A DNA stretch of 64,000 bases from an uncultured Selenomonas sp. (GTDB lineage: Bacteria > Bacillota > Negativicutes > Selenomonadales > Selenomonadaceae): contig CACXCN010000003.1 of NCBI GenBank assembly GCA_902766095.1, forward strand, positions 1 through 64,000. The letters run 5' to 3'. Position numbers and translations under genes: made by a program. Of the stretch, positions 1 to 8,649 are shown in pieces (positions within the stretch are counted from its first letter, which is position 1; each line of letters begins with the position of its first letter). The notes under the pieces are model-generated. The model was not told where the DNA came from and searched no databases. It saw nothing but the letters and a program-made list of their open reading frames with translations.

Positions 1-316
1 CAAAGATACTTGCGACAAGATCGTAGTCCTGGTTCAGATCCTGCAGCGCGATATTCTGATAGAGGAAAATCATTTTCTTCATGTCCAGACCAAGCTCTCT
101 GCCCTGCTGATAAATCTCCGGGCTGTGCAGCGTGATTACGATGACCGCATCGTAATCTCTTTTGGTGAGCTCCGCCGGACGAATGACCGGCTTTCCCAAC
201 CATTCTTTTTTCCGTGCATCATTATCCACGAAAGCAGTCACCTGCTCAACCGCAAGATATCTGCCCAGAACTTTCCCCGTAAGCCTGCCCGTTCCCCATA
301 CATATAGGTTCATCAT
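1..316 (-). CDS. Rossmann-like N-terminal domain of a glycan-locus protein, 3' part outside window
   Basis: This is the first 105 codons of a gene that runs off the left edge. It starts at the tandem ATG ATG at 316-311, placed a few bases after GAGGAGG. The protein opens MMNLYVWGTGRLTGK, a beta-strand followed by a glycine-rich turn, and then has a helix and AFVDNDARKKEWLGKPV. That pattern is the NAD- or ligand-binding Rossmann half seen in front of methyltransferases and in CapD/FlaA1-type sensor domains of polysaccharide loci. It sits 17 bases after the TagD-like gene, so it is probably in the same operon. The catalytic part is not visible, so the reaction cannot be named. Confidence 0.7.
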   Translation of the reverse strand, partial: MMNLYVWGTGRLTGKVLGRYLAVEQVTAFVDNDARKKEWLGKPVIRPAELTKRDYDAVIVITLHSPEIYQQGRELGLDMKKMIFLYQNIALQDLNQDYDLVASIF

Positions 317-333
317 GATCCTCCTCATCGTAT

Positions 334-748
334 TCATAGCGATATTCCTCCCCAATACTTCAAGTCTCTCTTGATTTGTGACGAACTGATTTCTGGTGTT
401 CTCGGAAGATAAACAACCTCTACTCCCTCTTCCCGAAGATAATCAAACTTTCCCTTCCAGTCATCTCCCATAACAAACACATCCACCCCCCCCGAATTTT
501 CTGACATCTTCTCTTTTCTGCTCCCAGCAAGTTTCCGGAATAACCAAATCTACGTAACGAATTGCTTCCAATAATAGTTTTCGCTGCTGATAAGAGAAAA
601 AACACTCTTTATGTTTCTTTTCGCGGTTAAACTCATCTGTAGAAAGCCCTACAATCAAGTAATCCCCTAGGGCTTTTGCTCTCCGCAACAAATTGATATG
701 TCCGAAATGCAATAAATCAAAAGTGCCATACGTAATGACCGTCTTCAT
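334..748 (-). pseudogene. TagD-like glycerol-3-phosphate cytidylyltransferase, frameshifted in a G8 tract
   Basis: The reading frame from ATG 748 gives a typical TagD-family start: YGTFDLLHFGHINLLRRAK, with the HxGH nucleotide-binding motif. Such enzymes make CDP-glycerol from CTP and glycerol-3-phosphate. The frame breaks at a run of eight G (plus-strand C at 486-493). Removing one G restores the expected continuation, VDVFVMGDDWKGKFDYLREEG and then the family signature RTPEISSSQIKR, ending at a TGA at 336-334. The repaired protein would have 137 residues, the normal family length. As read, the product stops after 95 residues and lacks the RTxGISxT-like end. The upstream site GAGGGATAATC supports the start. 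The cause could be sequencing error, a fixed mutation or a phase-variable tract. A related domain is in the fused gene at 2680-4050. Confidence 0.8.
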
Positions 749-750
749 GA

Positions 751-1959
751 TTATCCCTCAATCCATTCCATGACTTTATTGGCTGCACATCGACATGCAT
801 CACCTTGTTCTCGCACGCCAAGGCTCTGCAAAAACGCATGAACTGCAGAATCATACGATGCTTTATCGAATTCCAAAATATTTCGTAAAAGTTCTTCCTC
901 TTGCTCTGCAAATGGATATGGTAACGCCTTCATATCAAAATAAAGACGATTTCTATCAGATTGATAAGTGCCCAAATCATCGGCATAAATAAATACCGGC
1001 ATGCCTATAAAACTAGCATCAAAGGCAAGGGATGAATAATCTGTCATTAATACATCTGTCGCTGCCATAATCTCATATACATCAGGGTACTGACTAACAT
1101 CGAAAATACAAGCTGTGTCCCCGCTATTCAGGGGAAATGCCTCCATATGAGCCGCTACCTGAGGATGCAATCGCAACATAAGATACCAAGGCTTATGCGT
1201 TTTCTCCTGCAATACCGACAACACACGAGAAAAATCGAGATTCAGCCGTTCTGCTTCAACATGTCGTCGCCTCTGCTGACTTCCTGCACGAAAAGTAGGG
1301 GCAAAAAGCAACAATCCGGCATTGCTAGGTATATGATATTCTTCTCTGATTTTCTCTTTCCATTTCGCACGATCATGGAACAGAATATCGCATCGTGGTG
1401 ACCCTGTCCGCAATTTTTCGCCCTGATAATATAATGCCCGTTCAATCATTGCCTCGTTCCAATCAGAATTCGTCAACCACACATTTATCATCGAAGAATC
1501 CTGACGGCTTACTATTTCAGCTATACGTGGCATTTTCCCGCCCCTATCTGCTCCTAGTGGCTTAAAAGCCAAAGGGCCATGCCATGTCTGCATATAGTAT
1601 TGCCCTCTCCGCTTCACTGTTCCATAAGGTTTGCGATGGCAGTCCACCCAAACTTTCGCAGTACTGTACTCATAAGCACGGCTCATCAGAGTATTGGGGG
1701 CTTTGCGGATGTATGAGGGGAACTCTTTCCTCATATCGTTGACCAACCAGACCAGTTCAAGCTCCGGATAATGGGCATGGAGATATTCGGCGATAGCCTT
1801 TGGGTTGTCGCCATACCCGCCCATTCCTTCTGTAGAGCAAAACACGATTTTATTTTTCTGTATGGGATGCCGCAGAGCTTCATAATGGAATACCATTCGG
1901 CTGGCGAACGCTTTCATGCGGCGATAAATGATATAAGCTTCGGTAATTATGTTTTCCAT
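751..1959 (-). CDS. CDP-glycerol glycerophosphotransferase family protein (TagB/TagF-like)
   Basis: The enzyme should transfer glycerol-phosphate (or another polyol-phosphate) from its CDP form to a glycan acceptor at the cytoplasmic face of the membrane. Visible family marks are TWHGPLAFKPLG in the N-terminal GT-B half, MLRLHP and TDYSSLAFDASFIGMPV in the C-terminal half. They match the His and Ser/Asp motifs of the CDP-glycerol glycerophosphotransferase family. The open frame extends upstream to 2088, but those residues are Arg/His-rich shadow of the next gene. The start chosen is ATG 1959 (MENIITEAYIIYRRM), after GGGGGAAAAAG, giving 402 residues. It overlaps the end of the phosphodiesterase gene by 13 bases, which implies coupled translation. 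The polyol is an inference from the two cytidylyltransferase domains next door. Confidence 0.85.
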   Translation of the reverse strand: MENIITEAYIIYRRMKAFASRMVFHYEALRHPIQKNKIVFCSTEGMGGYGDNPKAIAEYLHAHYPELELVWLVNDMRKEFPSYIRKAPNTLMSRAYEYSTAKVWVDCHRKPYGTVKRRGQYYMQTWHGPLAFKPLGADRGGKMPRIAEIVSRQDSSMINVWLTNSDWNEAMIERALYYQGEKLRTGSPRCDILFHDRAKWKEKIREEYHIPSNAGLLLFAPTFRAGSQQRRRHVEAERLNLDFSRVLSVLQEKTHKPWYLMLRLHPQVAAHMEAFPLNSGDTACIFDVSQYPDVYEIMAATDVLMTDYSSLAFDASFIGMPVFIYADDLGTYQSDRNRLYFDMKALPYPFAEQEEELLRNILEFDKASYDSAVHAFLQSLGVREQGDACRCAANKVMEWIEG

Positions 1960-2687
1960 CGTTTTGCTTTTTCCCCCGTATCCGGGCAATCGGTGATGAT
2001 GCCGTCGACGCCTAGCGCTATGAGCTGTTTCATGCGATCGCGGTTGTCGACAGTCCATGTGTTGACCGTCAGGCCCCAGTCGTGCCATTTTTTGACGCGT
2101 TCGGCGGTGACGATCTGCTCCCAGGGATGAATGGCCGAGGCATCGAGTGCCCGGATGTCCTCGGGCAGTACGAAGTCGCTGCTGCAGAGGATGGCGATCT
2201 TTGCTGTGCGGTCGGCCTCCCGCAATTTGCGCAGGGAGCCGATGCTAAAGGAGGAGTATAGGACGCGGTCCGCGAGGCCATAGCCTCGAACCATCTCAGC
2301 GGTTGCGGCCTCGAGTCCCGGATAGTCATAGGCACCGGTCTTTAGCTCGATGTTGAGCTGGAAGTCATACTTTCCCATGAAATCCAGGAACTCTTGCAGC
2401 GTCGGTATCTCTACAAAGCCGAATTCCTCGTGGACGCTGCAAAAGTTAAACGCCTTGAGCTCCGCGAGCGTGTAGGCGCGGACGGCGCCCTCTCCATCAC
2501 TGGTCCGATCGATGGTTTCGTCGTGGCAGATGACGATCTCGCCGTCGCGCGAGAACTGCACATCGAGCTCGATGCCGTCTGCGCCCATTTCCACAGCCTT
2601 GTGGAACGCAGGCATGGTATTTTCCGGAGCGTACTGCTTATCCCATCCACCAGCACCGCGATGTGCCCAGATTTTTGTCTCAGCCAA
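1947..2687 (-). CDS. Glycerophosphodiester phosphodiesterase
   Basis: This is a GDPD-family TIM-barrel hydrolase of 246 residues, close to the UgpQ length. It carries the expected active-site strings: WAHRGAGG near residue 8, PENTMPAF near 22, GIELDVQFSRDGEIVICHDE at about 38-57 with the catalytic His, and IDRTSDGEG. The family cleaves glycerophosphodiesters to glycerol-3-phosphate and an alcohol. Within this cluster it could supply glycerol-3-phosphate for CDP-glycerol synthesis, or trim glycerophosphate from the glycan. No signal peptide is seen, so it is probably cytoplasmic. The start is TTG at 2687, preceded at good distance by GGAGGGAGAAG inside the end of the upstream gene, with an 8-base overlap. 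The context is a tight operon with the genes on both sides. Confidence 0.88.
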   Translation of the reverse strand: MAETKIWAHRGAGGWDKQYAPENTMPAFHKAVEMGADGIELDVQFSRDGEIVICHDETIDRTSDGEGAVRAYTLAELKAFNFCSVHEEFGFVEIPTLQEFLDFMGKYDFQLNIELKTGAYDYPGLEAATAEMVRGYGLADRVLYSSFSIGSLRKLREADRTAKIAILCSSDFVLPEDIRALDASAIHPWEQIVTAERVKKWHDWGLTVNTWTVDNRDRMKQLIALGVDGIITDCPDTGEKAKRWKT

Positions 2688-4050
2688 TGACTTCTCCCTC
2701 CTTGATCGGCGTCTGCCTTCTCCAGTCGAGGAACTTTTCCATGATATCGGCGAAGGCGACGGATTCGTTCCGCGTCAGCTTGAAGCCGCCGCGCGGATTG
2801 CCGTTGATGGCGGAGACGAAGTCACTGAGCTCATAGCGCAGGCCATCGCCGAGGTATTTGGTGAATACTTTCTCGTTCTGCGTGAAATCTTCATAGCAGA
2901 GCTCAAATTCGGTTGTCTTCCACCACGGTGCCGGCACGAAGATATAGCCGCGCGTCCCCGATATCAGCAGATGGCCGTCGGACTTCACCTTCAGTCCGGT
3001 CTTGGCAGTCGCCAGGCTGTGCGCGTAGTCGAAATACGCCTTGGTATAGAGATCCACGCCGTTGGCCGCCTTGAAGCAGGTGAAGCGAATATCCTGGTAA
3101 TCGCTCCCGAGCAGCTTGATGATGGGCAGCAGCGTGTAGCTCCCATACTCGGTAAAGCTGCCGCCATAGTCCGCATTCGTCAGCTCGCGTCTCGTATCAT
3201 CGGGGAATATGCGTGTAAAGCAGGACTCGACATCCCGAATCTCACCGATAACGCCGCTCTGCAGCATGGAGAGCAGACGGATGAAGCCCGGCGTATAAGC
3301 CGTCTTTATGGCCTCCATCAGGATGCAGCCATTTTTCTCAGCCAGTTCGAACAGTTCCTCGGCTTCCTCTTTGCGGAGCGCCATCGGCTTTTCACAGAGG
3401 ACATGCTTGCCGTGCTCCAGAGCCCGCTTCGCGTAGGCGTAGTGGAACTGGTGCGGCGTGCATATATCCACGGCATCTACATGCTCGTAGAATTCTTCCT
3501 CGTCGGCTGTAGAGAACTCCAGCTCGAACTCCTCCGCGAACCGTCTGGCGCTCTCGTGATGGAGGTTATATACCCCGACGAGCTCCATGCCGCTGACGTA
3601 TCTCGCCTCCGGCACGAACCGCTTGGCGATGCGTCCGCTGCCGATCAGCCCCATGCGGATGATCTTGTGATTGTGGATACGCTTCATCGTGCTGGAGATG
3701 CCCTTCGTCCGCTCCAGATACCGCACCTCGCAGAAATCCTTCAGATAATCGAACTTCCCCTGCCAATCGGATCCGAGGACGAAGATATCGATATTGTATT
3801 TCTGTATATCTTCGACTTTCTGTCCGACGTGATCCTCGACGATGACCTCATCAGCAAAACCGGTTTTTTTGACGTTCTCGATGCGCGTCATCAGGGAGTC
3901 TACGACATTGAGCTTGCCTCGCGCCTGATCGAAGCTCTCTGTCGTCACTCCGACGATCAGATAGTCTCCCAGCGCCTTGGCCCGCTCGAGCAAGCGATAA
4001 TGTCCCTCATGGAAGAGGTCGAACGTCCCATAGGTGATTACTTTTTTCAT
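2680..4050 (-). CDS. Fusion: TagD-like cytidylyltransferase + Gfo/Idh/MocA oxidoreductase
   Basis: Two enzymes lie in one chain of 456 residues. Residues 1 to about 130 are a cytidylyltransferase with YGTFDLFHEGH (HEGH at 14-17), VLGSDWQGKFDYLKDF and the RTKGISST signature near 114-121. Residues 133-456 are a Gfo/Idh/MocA NAD(P)-dependent dehydrogenase, with the nucleotide-binding turn MGLIGSGRIAKRF and the classic EKP at 220-222. The plausible job is to make a sugar or keto compound into a polyol (or the reverse) and activate a polyol-phosphate as its CDP derivative, by analogy with the separate TarI/TarJ pair, though those belong to other families. Substrate is not visible in the sequence. 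It overlaps the phosphodiesterase gene by 8 bases and probably feeds the transferase at 751-1959. Confidence 0.88.
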   Translation of the reverse strand: MKKVITYGTFDLFHEGHYRLLERAKALGDYLIVGVTTESFDQARGKLNVVDSLMTRIENVKKTGFADEVIVEDHVGQKVEDIQKYNIDIFVLGSDWQGKFDYLKDFCEVRYLERTKGISSTMKRIHNHKIIRMGLIGSGRIAKRFVPEARYVSGMELVGVYNLHHESARRFAEEFELEFSTADEEEFYEHVDAVDICTPHQFHYAYAKRALEHGKHVLCEKPMALRKEEAEELFELAEKNGCILMEAIKTAYTPGFIRLLSMLQSGVIGEIRDVESCFTRIFPDDTRRELTNADYGGSFTEYGSYTLLPIIKLLGSDYQDIRFTCFKAANGVDLYTKAYFDYAHSLATAKTGLKVKSDGHLLISGTRGYIFVPAPWWKTTEFELCYEDFTQNEKVFTKYLGDGLRYELSDFVSAINGNPRGGFKLTRNESVAFADIMEKFLDWRRQTPIKEGEVIG

Positions 4051-4065
4051 TCTCTACCATCCCTT

Positions 4066-4089
4066 CAGCATAGCCGCCAGACTATGCTG
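4066..4089 (-). other. Short intergenic hairpin
   Basis: CAGCATAG (4066-4073) and CTATGCTG (4082-4089) form a perfect 8-bp stem with an 8-base loop in the 52-base gap between the large GT-B gene and the fused cytidylyltransferase gene. No T-run follows on the minus strand, so it is unlikely to be a complete terminator. It may slow or protect the transcript. Confidence 0.4.
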
Positions 4090-4102
4090 TCCATTGTCCT
4101 GC

Positions 4103-6616
4103 TCAATAGGCCTCCGCTAATCTGTCTAACACGAACTGAATGACCTTTTCGCCACAATCGCCATCAGCACTAGCATTCACACCCCGGAAAGCAGCCAGCT
4201 GCTTCTCCTTGTCGAATGGCTGTCCGCATATCTGACCGCGCAGGAAATGCGGCAACGTATTGAATGCCCCCTCCTCACAGCCATAGCGCATCCAGCTGGC
4301 GATACATCCGAAGCCGGGGCTGTGCTGGGCAGCCTTCTCCGGGTCGATGCTGATTTCCGCTTCCTGGCAGCTGCCCGTCGCGAAATCCAGCTCATACAGT
4401 CTGCGCTCGCCGTAATCGAAATATCTGTATTTCATATCGCCATCATCGGGCAGGAACAGGCCGTTCATGTAATACAGATAGTAGTTATTCCTGCTCGGCT
4501 TGTCATGCTGCATGGCGGCCGGCAGGAGCCATTCCTCAGCTGCGCCTGTCTGACGATCGACTGCCAGCAGCATATTCCCCCAGCAGGGAGCCAGCATGAC
4601 TTTATCCTGAGTAAAGGCGGCCGAGCTGAATGGTCTCAACATGCACTCGATCCCCGTAGGGAAATGATGACAGATGAAATCTGGTTTCTGGAGATCATGT
4701 ACTCCCCATTGCCCTGTCACAGGATTCCAATATATCAAAGCCAGCCCTGCATAGGGCAAAAGCCAAATGAGATCAGCGACCGGGTCATAGGCCATGGCCA
4801 GGCAGCCGCTATAGCCATTGATGTTAAACTCCAGCGATTGTGTCTCCATGGTCTCGACATCCACGATCAGGACATGCGCATCGACTGGAGAGGCGATCAG
4901 CAGTTTCTCCTGATGCCAGTCGCACCATCCGCCCGGCAGCCATTCGACGCCCACCTGACGGACGATTTCATCATAATGTCCCTTCAGAAAAGCCAGCTCG
5001 TCATTTCGCATATCCAGCCGCACGAGCCACGGATAGCGCAAGGGCCGCAGAAATATGTAGTGCCCTACCTCCAAGGCCGCACTAAACAGCCCTGGTTGGG
5101 AAGTGAGCTGCGGCAGCGGAATTTTCTTTATGATATCTCCATCTCTCATGACCAAGATATCGTGAGCCTCGAACGGGCATATGTACAGGCGGTCTTCGTA
5201 CGGCACTATGGCACCATACTGCATCCCGCTGGTATACTCGCTAAGCCGACGAGCAAAATGGAAATGATGACCATCCTCGGCCTGATAGAGATGATTATGG
5301 GCCGTCAGCATCCAGTTGCGTTCCGGAGCATTGATGATGGTCTCTCCGCGCCAGTCAGCGGCTTCCGGTTCCCGGTTGAGTAAGTTATTCAAAGCGAATA
5401 TCGGTTTCCCGCTCACACCGAATAGCGAGGTGATACTCGTGCCTATATCACCTACATAGGCATCGGACAGCGCCACTGTCTGATCCACATCTGGCGTATC
5501 ATCGTAAATGCCGAAATCCGTCTGCAAAAACCAATCCTTCAGTCGCTGAAACTCTGCATAGTACTCGGAACGCATAGAACGGAACGTCGACTCCAGCAGC
5601 GGATGCGGACGCCAGAGCAGACAGGCTTCCGGGCATTGCTGGAAGCAGTGGAATACGTACTTCATCTTCTGCAGGAAGCGATGTGTGTCCTGCAGCATGC
5701 CCCCCAGGCTTGTATTGTAGAAATAGATTTTCCGTCCAGCCATCTTTTCCCGCCAGGCTACCGGAGGCTCCGGCGGTGCTGCACACAGTCGCAGGACTTT
5801 ATCGAATTTCGGCGAGCCCAGCGGCAGTATCTTTTCGCGCGGGATGGCTTCATCGTAAAGCTGTGCTATTTCCTCTGACTGGGCGATGATGTAATCGACA
5901 TTGGCAAAAGCCGGACAGCTGGCCTGGACATCCCCCATATAGCCAGCCGTACTGAAATACGGTATATATACCAGTATATTGCAGCATTTCTTCAGCTGGT
6001 CGCTGTAGTAGGCGCTATCGACGCTCGTGACGGCATTGCAGTTGTCATAGGGATTGTGGAAAAATATGACATCCGGATGCAAGCTTGGGAGGTCGATGGT
6101 GCGGCAGTCTACGACCGGGACGTATTCCGGGTATTCATGCAGCTCGTAGTGCCATTCGGCACAGGTACCATCAGGATTGCGATCGGCGTAGGGGATAGGC
6201 ATGACGATGGCCTCGACATCATCCTGCTCCTTGGCCGCCTGCCAGACACTCTCGAGGCTGTCCCACATGGAGGCTTTATACGGCAGGAACATGACGATTT
6301 TCTTCGCACGCTCGGTCGCAAGCATTTTCTGGGTGTAGGCGATGATCTCGTCGAGCAGCTGGCATATAGCAGCGAGCTCACTTGGCTGATTGCCTGTGGG
6401 CAGGGCCTTTATGGCCTGCTCTAGTCCCATGATGATGTCGCTGTATCTCTGCTGCTCATGCGGCGTGAGGGCCGTATCCGAGATGTGCTGCATCATCCGC
6501 ACGATGCCATGTGCCTCGCGCAGCGGCGCGGCGCTCTGCCTTGCCCTGGCGCGAGCGACTTTGCGCGCGAGCATCTGGAGCTGGCTCGCGAGTTTTTCCT
6601 TCGTGCTGTTCTGCAT
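4103..6616 (-). CDS. GT-B fold CDP-glycerol transferase-like protein with beta-propeller-like C-terminal half
   Basis: This long protein of 837 residues has two visible parts. After a basic, helical N-terminal stretch (about 1-100) comes a GT-B-like region. It has IVMFLPYKASMWDSLESVW, later LLWRPHP, and DAYVGDIGTSITSLFGVSGK, which resemble the His and Asp/Ser motifs of CDP-glycerol glycerophosphotransferases. From about residue 470 to the end there are repeated short beta-rich, Trp/Tyr-rich segments (PYEDRLYICPFEAHD, HYIFLRPLRYPWLVRL, DPVADLIWLLPYAGL). They look like propeller blades, perhaps a glycan-binding module. The start at ATG 6616 is chosen because AGGGAGG lies 7-8 bases upstream; the upstream ATG at 6637 has no such site. 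No signal peptide or membrane segment is seen. The role in glycan phosphodiester assembly is an inference from fold and neighbours. Confidence 0.65.
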   Translation of the reverse strand: MQNSTKEKLASQLQMLARKVARARARQSAAPLREAHGIVRMMQHISDTALTPHEQQRYSDIIMGLEQAIKALPTGNQPSELAAICQLLDEIIAYTQKMLATERAKKIVMFLPYKASMWDSLESVWQAAKEQDDVEAIVMPIPYADRNPDGTCAEWHYELHEYPEYVPVVDCRTIDLPSLHPDVIFFHNPYDNCNAVTSVDSAYYSDQLKKCCNILVYIPYFSTAGYMGDVQASCPAFANVDYIIAQSEEIAQLYDEAIPREKILPLGSPKFDKVLRLCAAPPEPPVAWREKMAGRKIYFYNTSLGGMLQDTHRFLQKMKYVFHCFQQCPEACLLWRPHPLLESTFRSMRSEYYAEFQRLKDWFLQTDFGIYDDTPDVDQTVALSDAYVGDIGTSITSLFGVSGKPIFALNNLLNREPEAADWRGETIINAPERNWMLTAHNHLYQAEDGHHFHFARRLSEYTSGMQYGAIVPYEDRLYICPFEAHDILVMRDGDIIKKIPLPQLTSQPGLFSAALEVGHYIFLRPLRYPWLVRLDMRNDELAFLKGHYDEIVRQVGVEWLPGGWCDWHQEKLLIASPVDAHVLIVDVETMETQSLEFNINGYSGCLAMAYDPVADLIWLLPYAGLALIYWNPVTGQWGVHDLQKPDFICHHFPTGIECMLRPFSSAAFTQDKVMLAPCWGNMLLAVDRQTGAAEEWLLPAAMQHDKPSRNNYYLYYMNGLFLPDDGDMKYRYFDYGERRLYELDFATGSCQEAEISIDPEKAAQHSPGFGCIASWMRYGCEEGAFNTLPHFLRGQICGQPFDKEKQLAAFRGVNASADGDCGEKVIQFVLDRLAEAY

Positions 6617-6943
6617 ACAGCATCCTCCCTGATCCATCTGTCTCTAGGCATACGAAAAGGCTGTCGCGGATGGCATGGATATATCCTGCGCATCGCACGA
6701 CAGCCTCTGGGCTGAGTGTTCTGTTGCACAAAGTGAGCATCTGCACCTATGCGCAGATGCCCGGCCTACCATTGACCATTCGCCATTGCCTGTACTGACT
6801 ATATTATTTATATCGTCAGTGTAGCGGGGATGATTAAGAATCCCCTTGATATATGTATTCGCCTCAGGACGGGAAAACCCTTTTTTGCAGGTCAGTCCGG
6901 GGGCATTTGTCATGGCGAATGGTAATCGGCAGTCTAGCTGCAG
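6617..6943. other. Gene-free stretch with hairpins and a 12-bp inverted repeat
   Basis: No convincing gene is seen in these 327 bases. The stretch holds three inverted repeats. AGGCTGTCG and CGACAGCCT (within 6657-6706) form a 9-bp stem with a long loop, followed on the minus strand by TTTTCG, like a weak terminator or attenuator before the gene at 4103. GCATCTGC and GCAGATGC (about 6738-6761) form an 8-bp stem. ACCATTCGCCAT (6775-6786) and ATGGCGAATGGT (6912-6923) form a 12-bp inverted repeat around about 125 bases. The first two could end transcription from the AAA/PD-(D/E)XK gene. Confidence 0.5.
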
Positions 6944-8623
6944 CTAGTCGCGTGCTATATAGACATGCTTACCGCAGAAGGCGATACCGTAACACCAGAT
7001 GTTCTCCACGCCGGATTCTTTCAGTTCCGTAGTATAGGCTTTCTCCTCGATCTGCGCGAGCGCCTCTTGCGCCCTGGTCTCCATATCCTCGGGCGTCTCG
7101 GCGACCTTGAATTCCATCACGACGCCGGGGTTAGCTGTGTCGCGCGGCACCAAAGCGAGGTCGAACCTACCGTAGCCGCTCTCGCGGTTCGACTTCACCT
7201 CATAGCGGCGGCCGATGGCCAGCATGGCTACGAGTCCGAGCATGAAGCCATGGTAGAAGCTCTCCCGGTTCGCCGTGTCGTACGTGCTCACAATCCTCAG
7301 CAGGATTTTCTGCAGCCGCTTCTCAAACTCCGCGATATGCCCATGGAACAGACTGCGCCGGAGAATAACGAACTCATTGATATCCAGTCCAGTGGCGATA
7401 TGCTTCATGATTTCGCTTGAAAATACCGACCGTATCTCTCGGTTCGGTATGCGCAGCTCGTAGGTGCTATAGCCATCATCGTCATCCTGCGCCTCGCTGA
7501 CCACCGTGAGATAGCCCGTCGTCAGTAGGAGCGTATAAAGTGCGCTGTCGCTATACCGCAGGTCGCTGTACACGATGCGTTCATCAACCTGCGTCCAGAC
7601 CGTTCCTCCCTCCAGCAGCGTCCGCATCTCCTGCAGCCGGTCAGCGCCAGCTTCTTCCAGCATGTCCTGCAGGATGCCGTTTGATGAGGTATTCATCCAG
7701 TAGGCACTGGGCTTGTTATTCTTGCGGAAGAAGTATATGACTGACCAGGGATTATAGATCTCGCTCTCGCCGAAGCGGTAGCCATCATACCAATCCTTTA
7801 TTACAGGAAGTTGTTCTGGATGTCCCAGATCATGCGCCATTTTCTCTACTTCGGCGTACGTGAAGCCAAAGACATCGCTATACGTATCGCTGAGCACGGA
7901 GCAGACTTCGAGATTGTTGAGGTCACTGAATATGCTCTCCTTCCCTACGCGCAGCACACCGGTGAGGATGGCGAAGTCCAGATACGGATTGCCCTTCAGC
8001 GCATTGCCAAGGAAGTTCTTCATGAAGGCGATGCCTTCGTCATAGTAGCCGCATTCCCAGCTGTTCTGGATGGGCACATCGTACTCGTCGAGAAGCAGGA
8101 TAATGGGACGACCATAGGCCTGTTGAAGGAACTTGCAGAGCTTCAGCAGGCTTAGCTCCAGATCGACCTTGTCAGCCTTATAGTTTTTTACCCGCTCAAA
8201 GTAATCGAGGTCGGCCGGATCTAGTGCTGCATTGCTTACAGCCTCCGCATGACTGCGGTAAAGCTCACCCATTGTATTACTGAAGTTTTGCAGCAGTTCG
8301 GCAAACGTCGGCTGCTTCAACCCCCGCAGCGTCAGGAATATCGTCGGCGACCCACCCCGGCGCGCCAAGTACTCAGTTCCAGCTCTGTCGATAGCCAGAC
8401 CATCGAAAAGATGCTCTGTCTCGTCCTTTTTCTCGATGGAAAAGAAGTAGTCCAGCATGCTCATGGTCAGCGTCTTGCCGAACCGTCGCGGCCGCGTGAT
8501 CAGCGTGACCGCGCTATGACCATCAATGAGCTGGCGGATGAAGTCCGTCTTGTCCACCAGATAATAATCCTCGCGTAGTTTCTTGAAGTCATCGATGCCA
8601 ATCGGCATGTTCCGCTTCATCAT
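6944..8623 (-). CDS. AAA-ATPase-like / PD-(D/E)XK nuclease family protein
   Basis: The protein belongs to the widespread family with an N-terminal AAA-ATPase-like domain (PF09820 type) and a C-terminal PD-(D/E)XK nuclease-like domain (PF08011 type). Visible are PIGIDDFKKLREDYYLVDKT at the start, the Walker A-like TRPRRFGKTLTMSML near residue 45, LLLDEYDVPIQNSW as Walker B, and at the end YGRFDLALVPRD followed by GVVMEFKVAET, the D...E-x-K core. The cellular role of this family is not established. It shares no theme with the glycan genes around it and may be a mobile or defence-type passenger. ATG 8623 is preferred over the GTG at 8629 because GAGGGGAG is better spaced from it. Length is 559 residues, normal for the family. 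Confidence 0.85.
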   Translation of the reverse strand: MMKRNMPIGIDDFKKLREDYYLVDKTDFIRQLIDGHSAVTLITRPRRFGKTLTMSMLDYFFSIEKKDETEHLFDGLAIDRAGTEYLARRGGSPTIFLTLRGLKQPTFAELLQNFSNTMGELYRSHAEAVSNAALDPADLDYFERVKNYKADKVDLELSLLKLCKFLQQAYGRPIILLLDEYDVPIQNSWECGYYDEGIAFMKNFLGNALKGNPYLDFAILTGVLRVGKESIFSDLNNLEVCSVLSDTYSDVFGFTYAEVEKMAHDLGHPEQLPVIKDWYDGYRFGESEIYNPWSVIYFFRKNNKPSAYWMNTSSNGILQDMLEEAGADRLQEMRTLLEGGTVWTQVDERIVYSDLRYSDSALYTLLLTTGYLTVVSEAQDDDDGYSTYELRIPNREIRSVFSSEIMKHIATGLDINEFVILRRSLFHGHIAEFEKRLQKILLRIVSTYDTANRESFYHGFMLGLVAMLAIGRRYEVKSNRESGYGRFDLALVPRDTANPGVVMEFKVAETPEDMETRAQEALAQIEEKAYTTELKESGVENIWCYGIAFCGKHVYIARD

Positions 8624-8649
8624 GGCCACTCCCCTCTATGGTTCACGCC

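Noticed and set aside
2512-4143. Long plus-strand open frame of 543 codons
   Set aside because: It is the antisense shadow of the fused cytidylyltransferase-oxidoreductase and the phosphodiesterase, which have clear motifs; GC-rich DNA gives long antisense frames.
6644-6913. 89-residue minus-strand open frame in the gap before the GT-B gene
   Set aside because: The product has mixed, Cys- and His-scattered composition with no domain, it runs through two hairpins, and no Shine-Dalgarno site fits its start.
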